A stretch of 64,000 nucleotides of DNA from CAYJAY01 sp964370715 (GCA_964370715.1 CAYJKJ010000004.1:62001-126000); one strand, 5' to 3'; shown: positions 33,714 through 42,934, counted from the stretch's first letter. Notes: generated from the sequence alone by a model not told the origin. Translations and numbers: made by a program.

Positions 33714-34076
33714 TTAATCGTCTTTTTGTTTTTGTTCAAGCTTTCTTATTCGTTCTTCAAGTAACCCGATAGTTTGGATTAGCTTTAAATTTTTAACCGA
33801 GAGGAATGATGCAATTGAAGTCAAAGACAACAGCATAAAAATGGTGAACACGCCGAACAATAGGAAGATAGCGTTAACGGGGTTTGATATTCCGATGATG
33901 GCGGAAGCGGAAAAAACAATTTCGGGGAACAAAGCAAACAATATCATGAAAAATCCACAAACCAGCCATAGCAATGAAAACTTAACCGAAAATTTTCCCG
34001 TTTTGAGCATAGTTAAAACTATTATGAAATAAATAGCAACCGCAGTTATCAAAAATAATTGAAACGATAAAATCAT
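33714..34076 (-). CDS. DUF2304 membrane protein
   Basis: The 120-residue protein has three hydrophobic helices and the DUF2304 pattern: KTGKFSVKFSLLWLVCG, FPEIVFSASAIIGISNPVN, and a C-terminal coil EERIRKLEQKQ. This family is normally encoded beside a DPM1-like GT2, as here (8-nt spacing). It probably assists the lipid-linked glycosyltransferase. It is the last gene of the minus-strand cluster. Confidence 0.82.
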   Translation of the reverse strand: MILSFQLFLITAVAIYFIIVLTMLKTGKFSVKFSLLWLVCGFFMILFALFPEIVFSASAIIGISNPVNAIFLLFGVFTIFMLLSLTSIASFLSVKNLKLIQTIGLLEERIRKLEQKQKDD

Positions 34077-34083
34077 ATTTTTG

Positions 34084-34791
34084 CTATCCTTTCTTTTTTT
34101 TGGCAGAGCTAAATCTATACATAACGACAGCGACCGATACTTTAAGCATAAAATAGACCGATTTTATCGGGCTAATAGAAGACACTCCGGAAGTTCTTTC
34201 TCGCATCTGAACCGGAACATCTTTAACGACAAATCCGTTGACAGCGGCAGAGATTATAGCTTCGGGTTCGGGATAGTCTTGAGCATAGTGTCGGCAGAAA
34301 AATTCCGAAAGTTTAACGTTAGTTGCTCTGAAACCGCTTGTTACGTCGGTGACCTTTGTTCCGGAACAGATAAAGATAAGGTTTTTCAAAAAGTTTATTC
34401 CAAATCTTCGCATGAAGGATGTTTGAAAACCTTTTTTGTCGATAAAGCGAGAACCGATACACATATCTGCATCGTTGTTTTGAACAACAGAAACGATGCT
34501 GTTAAGATATTTTGGGTCGTGTTGCCCGTCGCCATCGAATTGAACCGCAATGTCATATCCGTTTTGAACAGCGTAGTTATACCCCGTTTGAACCGCTCCG
34601 CCTATGCCAAGATTGACCGGAAGAGAGATATGGTTAAGATTTTTTTGTTTAAGAATTTTTGCGGTGTTGTCGGTGCTACAATCGTTTATAACGATGTAGT
34701 CGTATTCCGGAACGGTTGAATTAAGTTCAGCCACAACTCTTTCGATAGAGTCCTGCTCGTTATACGCCGGAATTATCACGAGTACCCTCAT
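34084..34791 (-). CDS. DPM1-like family 2 glycosyltransferase
   Basis: The 235-residue GT-A protein starts MRVLVIIPAYNEQDSIERVV and has VINDCSTDNTAKIL, QFDGDGQHDPKYL for the metal-binding DxD region and GSRF. The family makes polyprenyl-phosphate sugars or transfers from nucleotide sugars. ATG 34791 is preferred because AAGGGG lies 6 nt upstream; the extension to 34824 runs through that site. A 71-codon DUF2304 partner lies downstream. Confidence 0.88.
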   Translation of the reverse strand: MRVLVIIPAYNEQDSIERVVAELNSTVPEYDYIVINDCSTDNTAKILKQKNLNHISLPVNLGIGGAVQTGYNYAVQNGYDIAVQFDGDGQHDPKYLNSIVSVVQNNDADMCIGSRFIDKKGFQTSFMRRFGINFLKNLIFICSGTKVTDVTSGFRATNVKLSEFFCRHYAQDYPEPEAIISAAVNGFVVKDVPVQMRERTSGVSSISPIKSVYFMLKVSVAVVMYRFSSAKKKKG

Positions 34792-34865
34792 AAGCACACC
34801 CCTTAGATTAATTTGATTTTGCATATTTTTATAAATTAATATTAACTACAAAAACACGATTGAAG

Positions 34866-35072
34866 TTACCCACCAAAAAGAAAATCGATAACATTTTCCC
34901 CGGTGTTTGAGGTTCTTTTATATATCTCGGTGTAACCGCAGTTTGTGCATGAAACTGTTGTGAACTTTTCTGTTTGAATGTCAAAAAGTTTTGAGAATGT
35001 TCCTCCGGTCGCTTGGAATTGACCGTCTTCATAACTTGTGTTGTTGCATTTAGGACAGATGTATGAATTCAT
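34866..35072 (-). CDS. Zinc-ribbon protein
   Basis: The 68-residue protein has YICPKCNN and VSCTNCGYTEIY, two C-x2-C knuckles about 35 residues apart. It ends GENVIDFLFGG. This matches the small Zn-ribbon nucleic-acid-binding family (PF09855). It has its own spacing of 70 nt on both sides, so it may be transcribed alone. Confidence 0.8.
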   Translation of the reverse strand: MNSYICPKCNNTSYEDGQFQATGGTFSKLFDIQTEKFTTVSCTNCGYTEIYKRTSNTGENVIDFLFGG

Positions 35073-35141
35073 GTTAAACTCCTTATAATCATATTTTATG
35101 GGTTGTTAAATATTTTGTGAGACAGTTATACATTTCAGCAG

Positions 35142-35444
35142 TTAACTGCTTTGTGTAATATGCTCATACTTAAAGCTCTCTTTATACATCGTTTCTGGAG
35201 CAATGTCAATTTCACCATCACACCATGTAACAATACCATTTATTATTTTAGGATTTTTAAAAACCTTTTCACCTGCAATCCGTTTAAAAGCCGGTAAATC
35301 AAGTAGCGGTGTAGCATCAAATATGCGTTGTTCGTTGTTGTTAAAAGTTACAATTAATATCATATCGTCTAACGCTCTAACATCAACAACTTCAATACAA
35401 TCTGTTTCGATACTTGCATAAGCAATTCCATCTATAATTATCAT
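35142..35444 (-). CDS. DUF2442 domain protein
   Basis: The 100-residue protein has the DUF2442 core: IVTFNNNEQRIFDATPLLDLPAFKRI and VTWCDGEIDIAPETMY. DUF2442 proteins often travel with DUF4160 in small defence or toxin-antitoxin-like pairs, but no partner is visible here. Its ATG shares one base with the stop of the upstream glycosyltransferase (TAATG), so it is translationally coupled to the glycan operon. Confidence 0.82.
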   Translation of the reverse strand: MIIIDGIAYASIETDCIEVVDVRALDDMILIVTFNNNEQRIFDATPLLDLPAFKRIAGEKVFKNPKIINGIVTWCDGEIDIAPETMYKESFKYEHITQSS

Positions 35445-36706
35445 TATAACTTCCTAAACTCCTCGATGGTTTTTTCTAAATAAAAAACCAGCTTATCAAT
35501 AAGTTGATCTCGGTCGAAATGTTGTTCGCAATATTCCTTGCCGTTTTGGCCCATCTCGGCGAGACGTTCGGGAGAAAGGCTTTTTATCTTGATGATTGCA
35601 TCGCAAAGGCTTTGTTCGTCCTCCGCTTTTGCAACAACCCCACAATCACACTGTTCGACAAGCTCGGCGCCGGCGCCGTTCAAAAACGCTATAACCGGCT
35701 TTTGTGCATACATATATGTTTGAAGCTTTGCGGGAACGGTGTAGTTTAAAACCTCGTTGTCTTTAAGCGGAACCAAAAGAGTGTCGCAAACCGAAAGATA
35801 AGCCGGAAGGTTTTCTGAATTTATCCAACCGGTGAAAACAAAATTTTGTTCAACCGAAAGTTTTTTGCAAAGAGCTTTAAGCGTTTCAAGCTCGGGACCG
35901 TCGCCCACTATGAGCCATTTTGCAGGGGAGGAAGTTTGAAGCGTTGAAGCTATTATTGTTTTATCAAGCCCTTGAGCCTTGCCAACGTTGCCCGAAAATC
36001 CAATGACAAAATCATTCTTCGAAAAGCCCAGTTGTTCCCTTGTTATTTCAAACACGGTTTGTTTGGGTTTTTCGGCAAAGTTCGGAAAATAATGTATTGG
36101 CATATCAAGCTTCATGTTTCGAAGCTTTCCTAAAAAATCCTTTGAGCTGATGAGGATTGTTGAGGCTGATTTATAAAGAAATCGGCTGACAAAACGAGAG
36201 ATTTTTTTAAAAAGGTTGTCGTTTGTAGTTTCTTTCATACCCAGCAAAAAATACATCGATTCGGGCCATATATCCAAAATCCAAATAACATAAGGAATGT
36301 TTTTGATTTTGGAAAACACCTTAGCCGGTAGATTTTTGGAAACGGGGGAGTTGTTAAAAACAAATATTACATCATAATCGTTTTTCATAAGTTTTGGCAG
36401 ATGAAAAAGGCTGTTTATAGCGAACGAAGCGCAGTTTAACGCTAGCCGTATGCTGCTTTCGGTTCCTCGCCTTATAACATTGACACGCTCGATGTTAACG
36501 CCGTTATGGCTTTTTTCGCCGTATTTAAACCAACCGTAGCCGTCATAAAACTTTCCGGCCGGAACGTTTGGAACGCTTGTTAAAACATCGATAGAATGCC
36601 CCTTTTTAACAAGACATTCGCAGATCTCGGTTATTCTGAACGGCTCGGGATAGTAGTATTGCGACACAACGAGAATTTTAAGTTTTTTGTTTTGTTGATG
36701 AAGCAT
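35444..36706 (-). CDS. WbuB-like family 4 glycosyltransferase
   Basis: The 420-residue GT-B enzyme starts LKILVVSQYYYPEPFRITEI and has SVPNVPAGKFYDGYGWF, GFSGNVGKAQGLDKTI and VPAKLQTYMYAQKPVIA, all typical of the WbuB/WcaI group. WbuB enzymes transfer L-FucNAc in loci that carry fnlABC, as here. The upstream intergenic region holds the tandem repeat and assembly gap, so the distance to fnlC is not exact. Confidence 0.88.
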   Translation of the reverse strand: MLHQQNKKLKILVVSQYYYPEPFRITEICECLVKKGHSIDVLTSVPNVPAGKFYDGYGWFKYGEKSHNGVNIERVNVIRRGTESSIRLALNCASFAINSLFHLPKLMKNDYDVIFVFNNSPVSKNLPAKVFSKIKNIPYVIWILDIWPESMYFLLGMKETTNDNLFKKISRFVSRFLYKSASTILISSKDFLGKLRNMKLDMPIHYFPNFAEKPKQTVFEITREQLGFSKNDFVIGFSGNVGKAQGLDKTIIASTLQTSSPAKWLIVGDGPELETLKALCKKLSVEQNFVFTGWINSENLPAYLSVCDTLLVPLKDNEVLNYTVPAKLQTYMYAQKPVIAFLNGAGAELVEQCDCGVVAKAEDEQSLCDAIIKIKSLSPERLAEMGQNGKEYCEQHFDRDQLIDKLVFYLEKTIEEFRKL

Positions 36707-36730
36707 ATTAACGGCAGTTCTTTCTTTACT

Positions 36731-37021
36731 GTAATTTTAATTATACACAATGTGATTTGCTGAGCCGTAAATATGAGGGGTTTGGCGNNNNNNNNNNNNN
36801 NNNNNNNNNNNNNNNNNNNNNNNNNNNNNNNNNNNNNNNNNNNNNNNNNNNNNNNNNNNNNNNNNNNNNNNNNNNNNNNNNNNNNNNAGGGGTTTGGCGA
36901 AGCCAAAACACACATATTTACCGAACATTGAAAATTTTAATTATACACAATGTGATTTGCTGAGCCGTAAATATGAGGGGTTTGGCGAAGCCAAAACACA
37001 CATATTTACCGAACATTGAAA
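36731..37021. repeat. 88-bp palindromic tandem repeat across gap
   Basis: The unit beginning AATTTTAATTATACACAATG recurs with an 88-bp period; one unit is broken by the N gap. Each unit has nested stems: GGTTTGGC-gaa-GCCAAAAC inside CGTAAATATG/CATATTTACCG. No unique spacers lie between units, so this is not CRISPR. Copy number is unknown. Confidence 0.85.
36788..36887. other. Assembly gap of 100 Ns
   Basis: Exactly 100 Ns, a conventional placeholder length, lie inside the tandem repeat. The true distance is unknown. Confidence 0.98.
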
Positions 37022-37024
37022 ATT

Positions 37025-38170
37025 TTAATTTTCAATGTTTTTTCTCCAAGTATACATATTAACAATCTTTACATAACTTTCGATTATCTTAACAACCTTT
37101 GACGAAACATTTTCATCGGTATAATCAGGAATAGGCGCAACAGGTTCGTTGCCGGTAAACATTCCGACCGATAGTTCAACCGCCGAAATAATATCGTTTT
37201 CGCAGATTCCGCCGACAATAACGGTCCCTTTATCCAAAACCTCGGGGCGTTCGGTTGAAGTTCTTATCAATACACCGGGGAAATCCAACATAGCGCTTTC
37301 TTCCGAAAGAGTGCCGCTGTCGGACAAAACACAAAACGCATTTTTTTGTAGTTTGTTGTAATCGAAAAATCCAAAAGGTTTGAGGTTTTGAACATTTTTA
37401 TGAAATTTAAACCCACGTTCGGTTATTCTTGCAAGGCTTCTAGGATGGGTTGAATATATAACCGGCATATCATAGCGCTCGGCAACCGCATTAACGGCAT
37501 TCATAAGGCTGTTGAAATTAGCTTCGATATCAACGTTTTCTTCTCTATGTGCCGACACAAGGATATATTTTCCCGGAGCAACACCGACTTTTTCCAAAAC
37601 ATCGCTTTGCTCGATCTTTTGTTTGTTTTTTTCAAGAACCTCTTTCATCGGAGAACCTGTGACATAAATTCTCTCTTTTTTAAACCCTTCAGATAAAAGA
37701 TATCTTCTTGAATGTTCGGTATATGGTAGATTAATGTCGCTGATATGGTCGACAATTCTGCGGTTAGTTTCTTCCGGAACGTTTTCATCAAAACATCTGT
37801 TGCCGGCTTCCATGTGGAAGATAGGTATTTTAAGGCGTTTTGCCGAGATAGCGGCGAGCGCAGAGTTGGTGTCGCCGAGAATTAAGAGCGCATCCGGTTT
37901 TTCTTTCGCCATCGTCTCATAGCTTTTGGCTATTATGTTCCCCATAGTTTCGCCAAGATCTTTGCCAACCGCTTCAAGGAAATAATCGGGTTCACGAAGC
38001 TCGAGATCCTCGAAAAAAACCTTGTTAAGGGTGTAGTCATAGTTTTGGCCGGTATGAACCAAAACTTGATTAAAATATCTGTCTAGGCATTTTATAACCT
38101 CCGAAAGTCGTATGATTTCGGGGCGAGTTCCTATTATTGTCATAACTTTAAGCGAAGATTTATGCGCCAT
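37025..38170 (-). CDS. fnlC: UDP-GlcNAc 2-epimerase family protein (FnlC/CapG type)
   Basis: The 381-residue enzyme has VMTIIGTRPEIIRLSEVIK, HTGQNYDYTLN, GDTNSALAA and HMEAGNR, the non-hydrolysing 2-epimerase pattern. RTSTERPE and LSDSGTLSEE at the active site belong to the FnlC/CapG/WbjD group. It performs the last step to UDP-L-FucNAc by epimerising C2 of the L-talo intermediate. It is 27 nt downstream of fnlB. Confidence 0.92.
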   Translation of the reverse strand: MAHKSSLKVMTIIGTRPEIIRLSEVIKCLDRYFNQVLVHTGQNYDYTLNKVFFEDLELREPDYFLEAVGKDLGETMGNIIAKSYETMAKEKPDALLILGDTNSALAAISAKRLKIPIFHMEAGNRCFDENVPEETNRRIVDHISDINLPYTEHSRRYLLSEGFKKERIYVTGSPMKEVLEKNKQKIEQSDVLEKVGVAPGKYILVSAHREENVDIEANFNSLMNAVNAVAERYDMPVIYSTHPRSLARITERGFKFHKNVQNLKPFGFFDYNKLQKNAFCVLSDSGTLSEESAMLDFPGVLIRTSTERPEVLDKGTVIVGGICENDIISAVELSVGMFTGNEPVAPIPDYTDENVSSKVVKIIESYVKIVNMYTWRKNIEN

Positions 38171-38197
38171 ATGAAAATTTACCTTTCTGTGTGTTGT

Positions 38198-39316
38198 TTA
38201 TACTTCTAGGAAATATGTGTCGGGATTGCTTTGGTCGAATATTTCGTTGGCCCATATAACCAAAACCAACTCTTTGTCGTTTGATATATTGGTTATTGAA
38301 TGGGTGTAGCCCGCCGGTATGTCTATCATCTCGAGTTTTCTTTCCGAAACGTTAAACTGAACTTCGGTGTCGTCGTCTACTCTACGAAATTTAACCAGAG
38401 CCTCTCCTTTGACAACAAGGAATTTTTCAACCTTTGTGTGGTGCCAATGGTTGCCCCTCGTTATTCCGGGAGCCGTTGTCGAAACGGAAAACTGCCCTAT
38501 ATCGCTGTTCTTGAAAAATTCAGCAAACACACCTCGTTGATCCCCCTTCATATCTAGGGGATATGTGAAGCTGTCTAAAGGCAGAAAACTAAGATATGTT
38601 GAATATAACGCTTTGTCTAAACCATCTTTAAAGCTTGGCATTATAAGGCTTTTTTTGCAATTATGAAAATCATATATAGTTTGAGCTATGCCCGAAAGGG
38701 TTCTTTTATATGTTGTTGGCAAAACTATATATCCGTCACTATCTTTTTCAACTTCATTTGAAAAAGACTGTTTTATCAGTTTTAAAAGATCATCGATATA
38801 GATAAGGTGCATAATTCTTTCGGGATCGTTAACTTGTATATCAAGGTCATGTGCAATGTTGTTGCAAAACGTTGCAACTGCGCTGTTATAGTTTGGGCGG
38901 CTCCATTTTCCAAAGACATTTGGAAGCTTAAAAACAAACACCGGAACATCGTTGTTTTTGCCATACGCAAAAACCGAGGTTTCTGCATCTCGTTTGCTTT
39001 TGCCATATGGGTTGTCGAGATCGGATTGTATCGATGAAGTTATCAAAAGCGGAACTTTTTGTTCTCTTTTTTCGAGCATAGACACGACAAACTCTGTGAA
39101 ATTTGCGTTGCCGGTTTTAAATTCATCCTCTGTTTTGGGGCGGTTAACCCCGGCGAGGTGAACAACAAAATCGCAACATTTAAGATATTCACAAAGTAGC
39201 GTTTCGGGGGTGTCGATATCCACTTCAAAAAGCTGATAAGTTTCTTTTTCTCTTGAAAGTTCCGCGACAAGATTGCGCCCAATAAATCCTTTTGCGCCGG
39301 TTATCAAGATTTTCAT
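38198..39316 (-). CDS. fnlB: Bifunctional epimerase/reductase CapF/FnlB
   Basis: The 372-residue protein has an N-terminal SDR domain (ITGAKGFIGRNLVAEL; YGKSKRDAE for the active-site Y-x3-K) and a C-terminal cupin (GNHWHHTKVEKFLVVKGEALVKFR and IPAGYTHSITN). This is the CapF architecture, where the cupin epimerises C3 and the SDR reduces the 4-keto sugar. Its ATG overlaps the fnlA stop by one base (TAATG). Confidence 0.93.
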   Translation of the reverse strand: MKILITGAKGFIGRNLVAELSREKETYQLFEVDIDTPETLLCEYLKCCDFVVHLAGVNRPKTEDEFKTGNANFTEFVVSMLEKREQKVPLLITSSIQSDLDNPYGKSKRDAETSVFAYGKNNDVPVFVFKLPNVFGKWSRPNYNSAVATFCNNIAHDLDIQVNDPERIMHLIYIDDLLKLIKQSFSNEVEKDSDGYIVLPTTYKRTLSGIAQTIYDFHNCKKSLIMPSFKDGLDKALYSTYLSFLPLDSFTYPLDMKGDQRGVFAEFFKNSDIGQFSVSTTAPGITRGNHWHHTKVEKFLVVKGEALVKFRRVDDDTEVQFNVSERKLEMIDIPAGYTHSITNISNDKELVLVIWANEIFDQSNPDTYFLEV

Positions 39317-40389
39317 TAAACCAAACCCTCTTCGTTTGAATCGCTTTTTTCAAGCTGGGCTTTGATATACGGAAGATCAAGCAAAAGTTTTTTGATGCCG
39401 TCGATGTCTAAAAGTTCGCCGTTTGAGGTGTAGTCTTCCATAAGGCTGACTTCATCGTTGCCCGAAACGGTGTATTTAGCATAGTTTAGGTCACGGGTGT
39501 CGTTGGGTATGCGATAGAAATCGTCTATCTTTTGAGCGCCCAACAGCTCCTCACGGGATATGAGCGTTTCATGTTTCTTTTCGCCGTGGCGAGTGCCGAT
39601 AACGTTAACGTTTGATTTATTGCCGAAGAGTTCGTTGACTGCTTGCGCTAGATCTTTAACGGTGGAGGCGGGGGCGATGGGGATAAACGTGTCGCCTTGG
39701 CTTCCGTTTAAAAATGCATACAACACAAGGTCGACCGCCTCGTCGAGCGACATTAAAAATCTTGTCATGTCGGGATCGGTAACCGTTAGATCAAGACCTG
39801 CTTTAATTTGGTTTACAAACAAAGGAATAACAGAACCGCGCGAAGCCATAACGTTTCCGTATCTTGTTATGTTGAAAACAGTTCCGCTGTCGCCAACGCT
39901 TCTGGCATATGCTCGAACAACCTTTTCCGCCATCGATTTTGAAATACCCATAGCGTTTATAGGATAAACCGCTTTGTCGGTCGACAAAAGAACAAATCTT
40001 TTAACGCCGTTTTTAAAGGCGGCTTTGATTGCGTTTTCCGTTCCGCAAACGTTGGTTCGAACAGCTTCCATTGGATAGAATTCGCAGGAAGGAACCTGTT
40101 TTAATGCAGCGGCATGGAACACGTAATCGACGCCATGCATAGCGGTGTCGAGGCTTTCATAATCTCTGACATCCCCGATATAAAATTTAACTTTTTCGTT
40201 TTTAAGTTTTGTTCGCATATCGTCTTGCTTTTTTTCGTCTCTTGAAAAAATCCTAATCTCTTTAAGACCGGAGTTCAAAAAACGACGAAGAACGGCGTTG
40301 CCAAAAGAACCTGTTCCCCCTGTAATAAGTAGCGTTTTCCCATCAAAATCATCGCTAACTCGTTTCAAAAATAAATTGTCTTGCGACAT
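39316..40389 (-). CDS. fnlA: UDP-GlcNAc 4,6-dehydratase/5-epimerase (FnlA/CapE)
   Basis: The 357-residue protein has LLITGGTGSFGNAVLRRFL, FHAAALKQVPSCEFYP and LLSTDKAVYPINAMGISKSMAEK. The active site has M-x3-K in place of Y-x3-K, as in CapE and FlaA1. It inverts C5 and dehydrates UDP-GlcNAc, the first step to UDP-L-FucNAc. The N-terminal 12 residues extend beyond the usual start near FDGKTLL, so the true start may be later. Confidence 0.93.
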   Translation of the reverse strand: MSQDNLFLKRVSDDFDGKTLLITGGTGSFGNAVLRRFLNSGLKEIRIFSRDEKKQDDMRTKLKNEKVKFYIGDVRDYESLDTAMHGVDYVFHAAALKQVPSCEFYPMEAVRTNVCGTENAIKAAFKNGVKRFVLLSTDKAVYPINAMGISKSMAEKVVRAYARSVGDSGTVFNITRYGNVMASRGSVIPLFVNQIKAGLDLTVTDPDMTRFLMSLDEAVDLVLYAFLNGSQGDTFIPIAPASTVKDLAQAVNELFGNKSNVNVIGTRHGEKKHETLISREELLGAQKIDDFYRIPNDTRDLNYAKYTVSGNDEVSLMEDYTSNGELLDIDGIKKLLLDLPYIKAQLEKSDSNEEGLV

Positions 40390-40438
40390 ACTCTATACCC
40401 CAACTTTCAATAAAATATCTATATATTATTTTTTAAAC

Positions 40439-41014
40439 TTAAATTAATGCATCTTTAGTTTTTAAAATCTCAGCAGCTTGCTGAAAACTTGGCTGGTTTT
40501 TATCCTTTTCCGAAAGAAGAGGCTCGATGTTGGTTGTTGGCCAATCGATACCGATATCGGGATCATCGTATTTTATTCCAAGTTCATCCCCGGCGTCATA
40601 TAGCCTTGTGCATTTATAAACAAACTCGGCTTCGTCGGAAAGCACCATAAATCCATGTGCAAACCCTTCGGGGATATAAAATTGGCGGTTGTTTTTTTCC
40701 GAAAGAATTGTCGAGGTCCATTTGCCAAAAGTGTCGCTGTTTTTTCGCATATCAACAGCAACGTCATACACTTCGCCTTTTATGACACGCACCAGCTTGC
40801 CTTGCGGATTGTTAACTTGCATATGAAGCCCTCGGAGAACACCTTTTTTCGATTTTGATTGATTGTCTTGAACAAACGTTACATCAAGCCCGTTGTCAAC
40901 AAAATCTTTCTGGTTATATGTTTCCATAAAATAACCTCTGTCGTCGCCAAGCTTAACAGGTTCAATTGTCATAACCCCGTCTATAAATGTTTTTGAAAAT
41001 TTAAACTTTCCCAT
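40439..41014 (-). CDS. RmlC-like dTDP-sugar 3,5-epimerase
   Basis: The 191-residue cupin has GYFMETYNQKDF, FVQDNQSKSKKGVLRGLHMQ with the catalytic H-x-Q, and FYIPEGFAHGFMVLSDEAEF. It matches RmlC (dTDP-4-dehydrorhamnose 3,5-epimerase). RmlA, RmlB and RmlD are not in this window, so it may work on another keto sugar, such as the PglF-type product made by its operon neighbour. That is inference. Confidence 0.88.
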   Translation of the reverse strand: MGKFKFSKTFIDGVMTIEPVKLGDDRGYFMETYNQKDFVDNGLDVTFVQDNQSKSKKGVLRGLHMQVNNPQGKLVRVIKGEVYDVAVDMRKNSDTFGKWTSTILSEKNNRQFYIPEGFAHGFMVLSDEAEFVYKCTRLYDAGDELGIKYDDPDIGIDWPTTNIEPLLSEKDKNQPSFQQAAEILKTKDALI

Positions 41015-41034
41015 ATCGTCCTCGTTAAAAATAG

Positions 41035-41718
41035 TTATTTTATAACCGCCAAGACCGTTGTTAACAAAACTTTTATATCGCCGAAAAAACTAAAGTTTTC
41101 GATATATTTCAAGTTGAGTTTCATCTTTTGCGGTAGTATTTTCTTAATGTATATCTCGTCGGGGTTTTGCGCTCCCTCTAAAAGCTCCGCTTCGTCTATA
41201 AAATCTATGCTCGCAGGGGAGGTCACCCCCGCCGGCAAAAGAAGCGTCGCTTTCATCTCGTCGGTGTAGCATTCAACATATTTCATAACCTCGGGTCTTG
41301 TTCCGACAAACGACATATCCCCGATGAAAATATTGATTATCTGCGGAAACTCATCTATTCGATATTTCCTTAAAAAAGCGCCTACCGAAGTTATTCTGCT
41401 GTCATCACGAAGCGTCACAAGCGGGCCTTTGCTTTCGGCGTTTTGAACCATCGAGCGAAATTTGAATATCCCAAAAAGCTTCATGTTGGTGGTAACCCTT
41501 TGTTGCCGAAAGAAAACAGGGCCTTTTGAATTGAGTTTTATTACAATCGCAATAACTATAAACAGTGGGCTTAAAACTATCAAAAGAACAAGCGACATAA
41601 CGATATCAAAAATTCGTTTTAGCAAAAGAGAAACTTTTCTTTTGTTAAGGATGTTAAGATAATGTTCAACGCTTTCGGTTTGCATCTCTTTTGGAAGCTG
41701 TTCAAACGTCGATATCAT
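41035..41718 (-). CDS. Initiating sugar transferase (PglC/CapM type)
   Basis: The 227-residue protein has one N-terminal membrane helix (IFDIVMSLVLLIVLSPLFIV) and the short sugar-transferase domain: KGPVFFRQQRVTTNMKLFGI, DEFPQIINIFIGDMSFVGTRPE and LLPAGVTSPASI. The last two replace the usual RPGITGWAQ, a variant seen in FnlABC-associated enzymes. It starts lipid-linked assembly of this glycan. ATGA overlap with the aminotransferase gene upstream. Confidence 0.88.
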   Translation of the reverse strand: MISTFEQLPKEMQTESVEHYLNILNKRKVSLLLKRIFDIVMSLVLLIVLSPLFIVIAIVIKLNSKGPVFFRQQRVTTNMKLFGIFKFRSMVQNAESKGPLVTLRDDSRITSVGAFLRKYRIDEFPQIINIFIGDMSFVGTRPEVMKYVECYTDEMKATLLLPAGVTSPASIDFIDEAELLEGAQNPDEIYIKKILPQKMKLNLKYIENFSFFGDIKVLLTTVLAVIK

Positions 41719-42917
41719 TTGCCTTCCTCCAATATCTTCAAAAGAGTGTCGGCAACATAAACTGCATCTTGATCGGTCATTCTGCTGTTAAGAGGCAACG
41801 TTATCTCGTTTTGGTAAAGATTGAAAGCATTTTGATAGTGCTTGATATCGTCGCTCATGTTTTTATAAGCGGTCATTAGCGGCAACGGTTTAAAATGGAC
41901 GTTTGCCGCAACGCCGTGTTCGGCAAGCTTTGTTATAACATCGTTTCGTTTTTGCTCCGAAAATCCGTTTAACCTTGTTATATAAAGATGATAGTTTCCA
42001 ACGAAATGTTGGCCGTTTTGCGAAAGAACCGAGATGTTTTTACCTAACAGCTTGCTGTTGTAGATTTCGGTTAGTTGTTTTCTGCGCTCGGTCATCTCGT
42101 CGTATCTTTGAAGTTGCGCACGACCTATCGAAGCTAGAATATCGGTCATGTTGCATTTATACCCCGGAAGGATTATATCATATTCCCAAGCACCGAGTTT
42201 AGTTTTTGCAAAAGCATCTTTGTTTTGCCCGTGAAGCGAATACAACATAAATTGATTGTATATCTCGTCTGTGGTTATGTTTCCTATATCGGAAAAGCAG
42301 ACCGCTCCGCCCTCTGCCGTCGTTAGGTTTTTAACGGCGTGGAACGAGAAACAAGCAAAATCGGAACAGTTTGCAACATTTTTTCCTTTGTATTTTGCGC
42401 CAAAAGAATGGGCGCAATCTCCGATAAGCGCTATTCTTGAAAGCTGTTGTTGCATCTCGCTTGTCGGATTAAAAAGCGGTTTTGCTTGCTCGATAGCTTG
42501 GTATATCCCGTCGTAGTCGACCGGAACTCCGGCAAAATCAACGCAGATTATAGCTTTTGTTTTTTCAGTTATAGCTTTTTTTATCTCTTCTACCGATATA
42601 TGCGGCCGGCTTTGCTCGCTGTCTACAAAGACGGGCGTTGCGCCAACATGACAAACAACGCTAGCAGAGGAGGTGTAGGTGTAGGCCGGAACGATAACTT
42701 CGTCGCCCTGTTTCACCCCAAGAATACGAAGCGAAAGTTCAAGAGCCGCCGTAGCGGAATTTAAACAAGCGGTTTTTTTTGCATCGCAATATTCCGATAT
42801 CTCTTGTTCAAAAAGCTTAGTTTTAGGGCCTGTCGTTATCCAACCCGACAGAATTGCTTCCGACGCTAGATTAGCCTCAAGTTCGGTCATGTCGGGGGGA
42901 GAAAACGGAATTTTCAT
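41715..42917 (-). CDS. DegT/DnrJ/EryC1 family sugar aminotransferase
   Basis: The 400-residue PLP enzyme has FSPPDMTELEANLASEAILSG, TGPKTKLFEQ, NSATAALELSL and PAYTYTSSASVV, and the PLP lysine in SFHAVKNLTTAEGG. It resembles PglE-type enzymes that aminate UDP-4-keto-6-deoxy-GlcNAc. The matching acetyltransferase (PglD) is absent from the operon. It lies 18 nt downstream of the 4,6-dehydratase, which would supply the keto sugar. Confidence 0.9.
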   Translation of the reverse strand: MKIPFSPPDMTELEANLASEAILSGWITTGPKTKLFEQEISEYCDAKKTACLNSATAALELSLRILGVKQGDEVIVPAYTYTSSASVVCHVGATPVFVDSEQSRPHISVEEIKKAITEKTKAIICVDFAGVPVDYDGIYQAIEQAKPLFNPTSEMQQQLSRIALIGDCAHSFGAKYKGKNVANCSDFACFSFHAVKNLTTAEGGAVCFSDIGNITTDEIYNQFMLYSLHGQNKDAFAKTKLGAWEYDIILPGYKCNMTDILASIGRAQLQRYDEMTERRKQLTEIYNSKLLGKNISVLSQNGQHFVGNYHLYITRLNGFSEQKRNDVITKLAEHGVAANVHFKPLPLMTAYKNMSDDIKHYQNAFNLYQNEITLPLNSRMTDQDAVYVADTLLKILEEGK

Positions 42918-42934
42918 TTAAATGCTCCAATGCT

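Noticed and set aside
34081..34719. 212-codon plus-strand frame
   Set aside because: It lies opposite a well-supported GT2 gene, has a Ser/Asn/Val pattern typical of antisense frames and shows no domain.
36631..36963. Frames crossing the N gap
   Set aside because: Part of each reading is made of unknown bases, and the rest is tandem repeat.
36731..37021. Tandem repeats that might be a CRISPR array
   Set aside because: Units are 88 bp and directly adjacent, with no unique spacers, and no cas gene is nearby. The palindromic structure fits an intergenic repeat.
42256..42764. Plus-strand frames opposite the DegT aminotransferase
   Set aside because: No ribosome sites or domains; the minus-strand gene explains the sequence.
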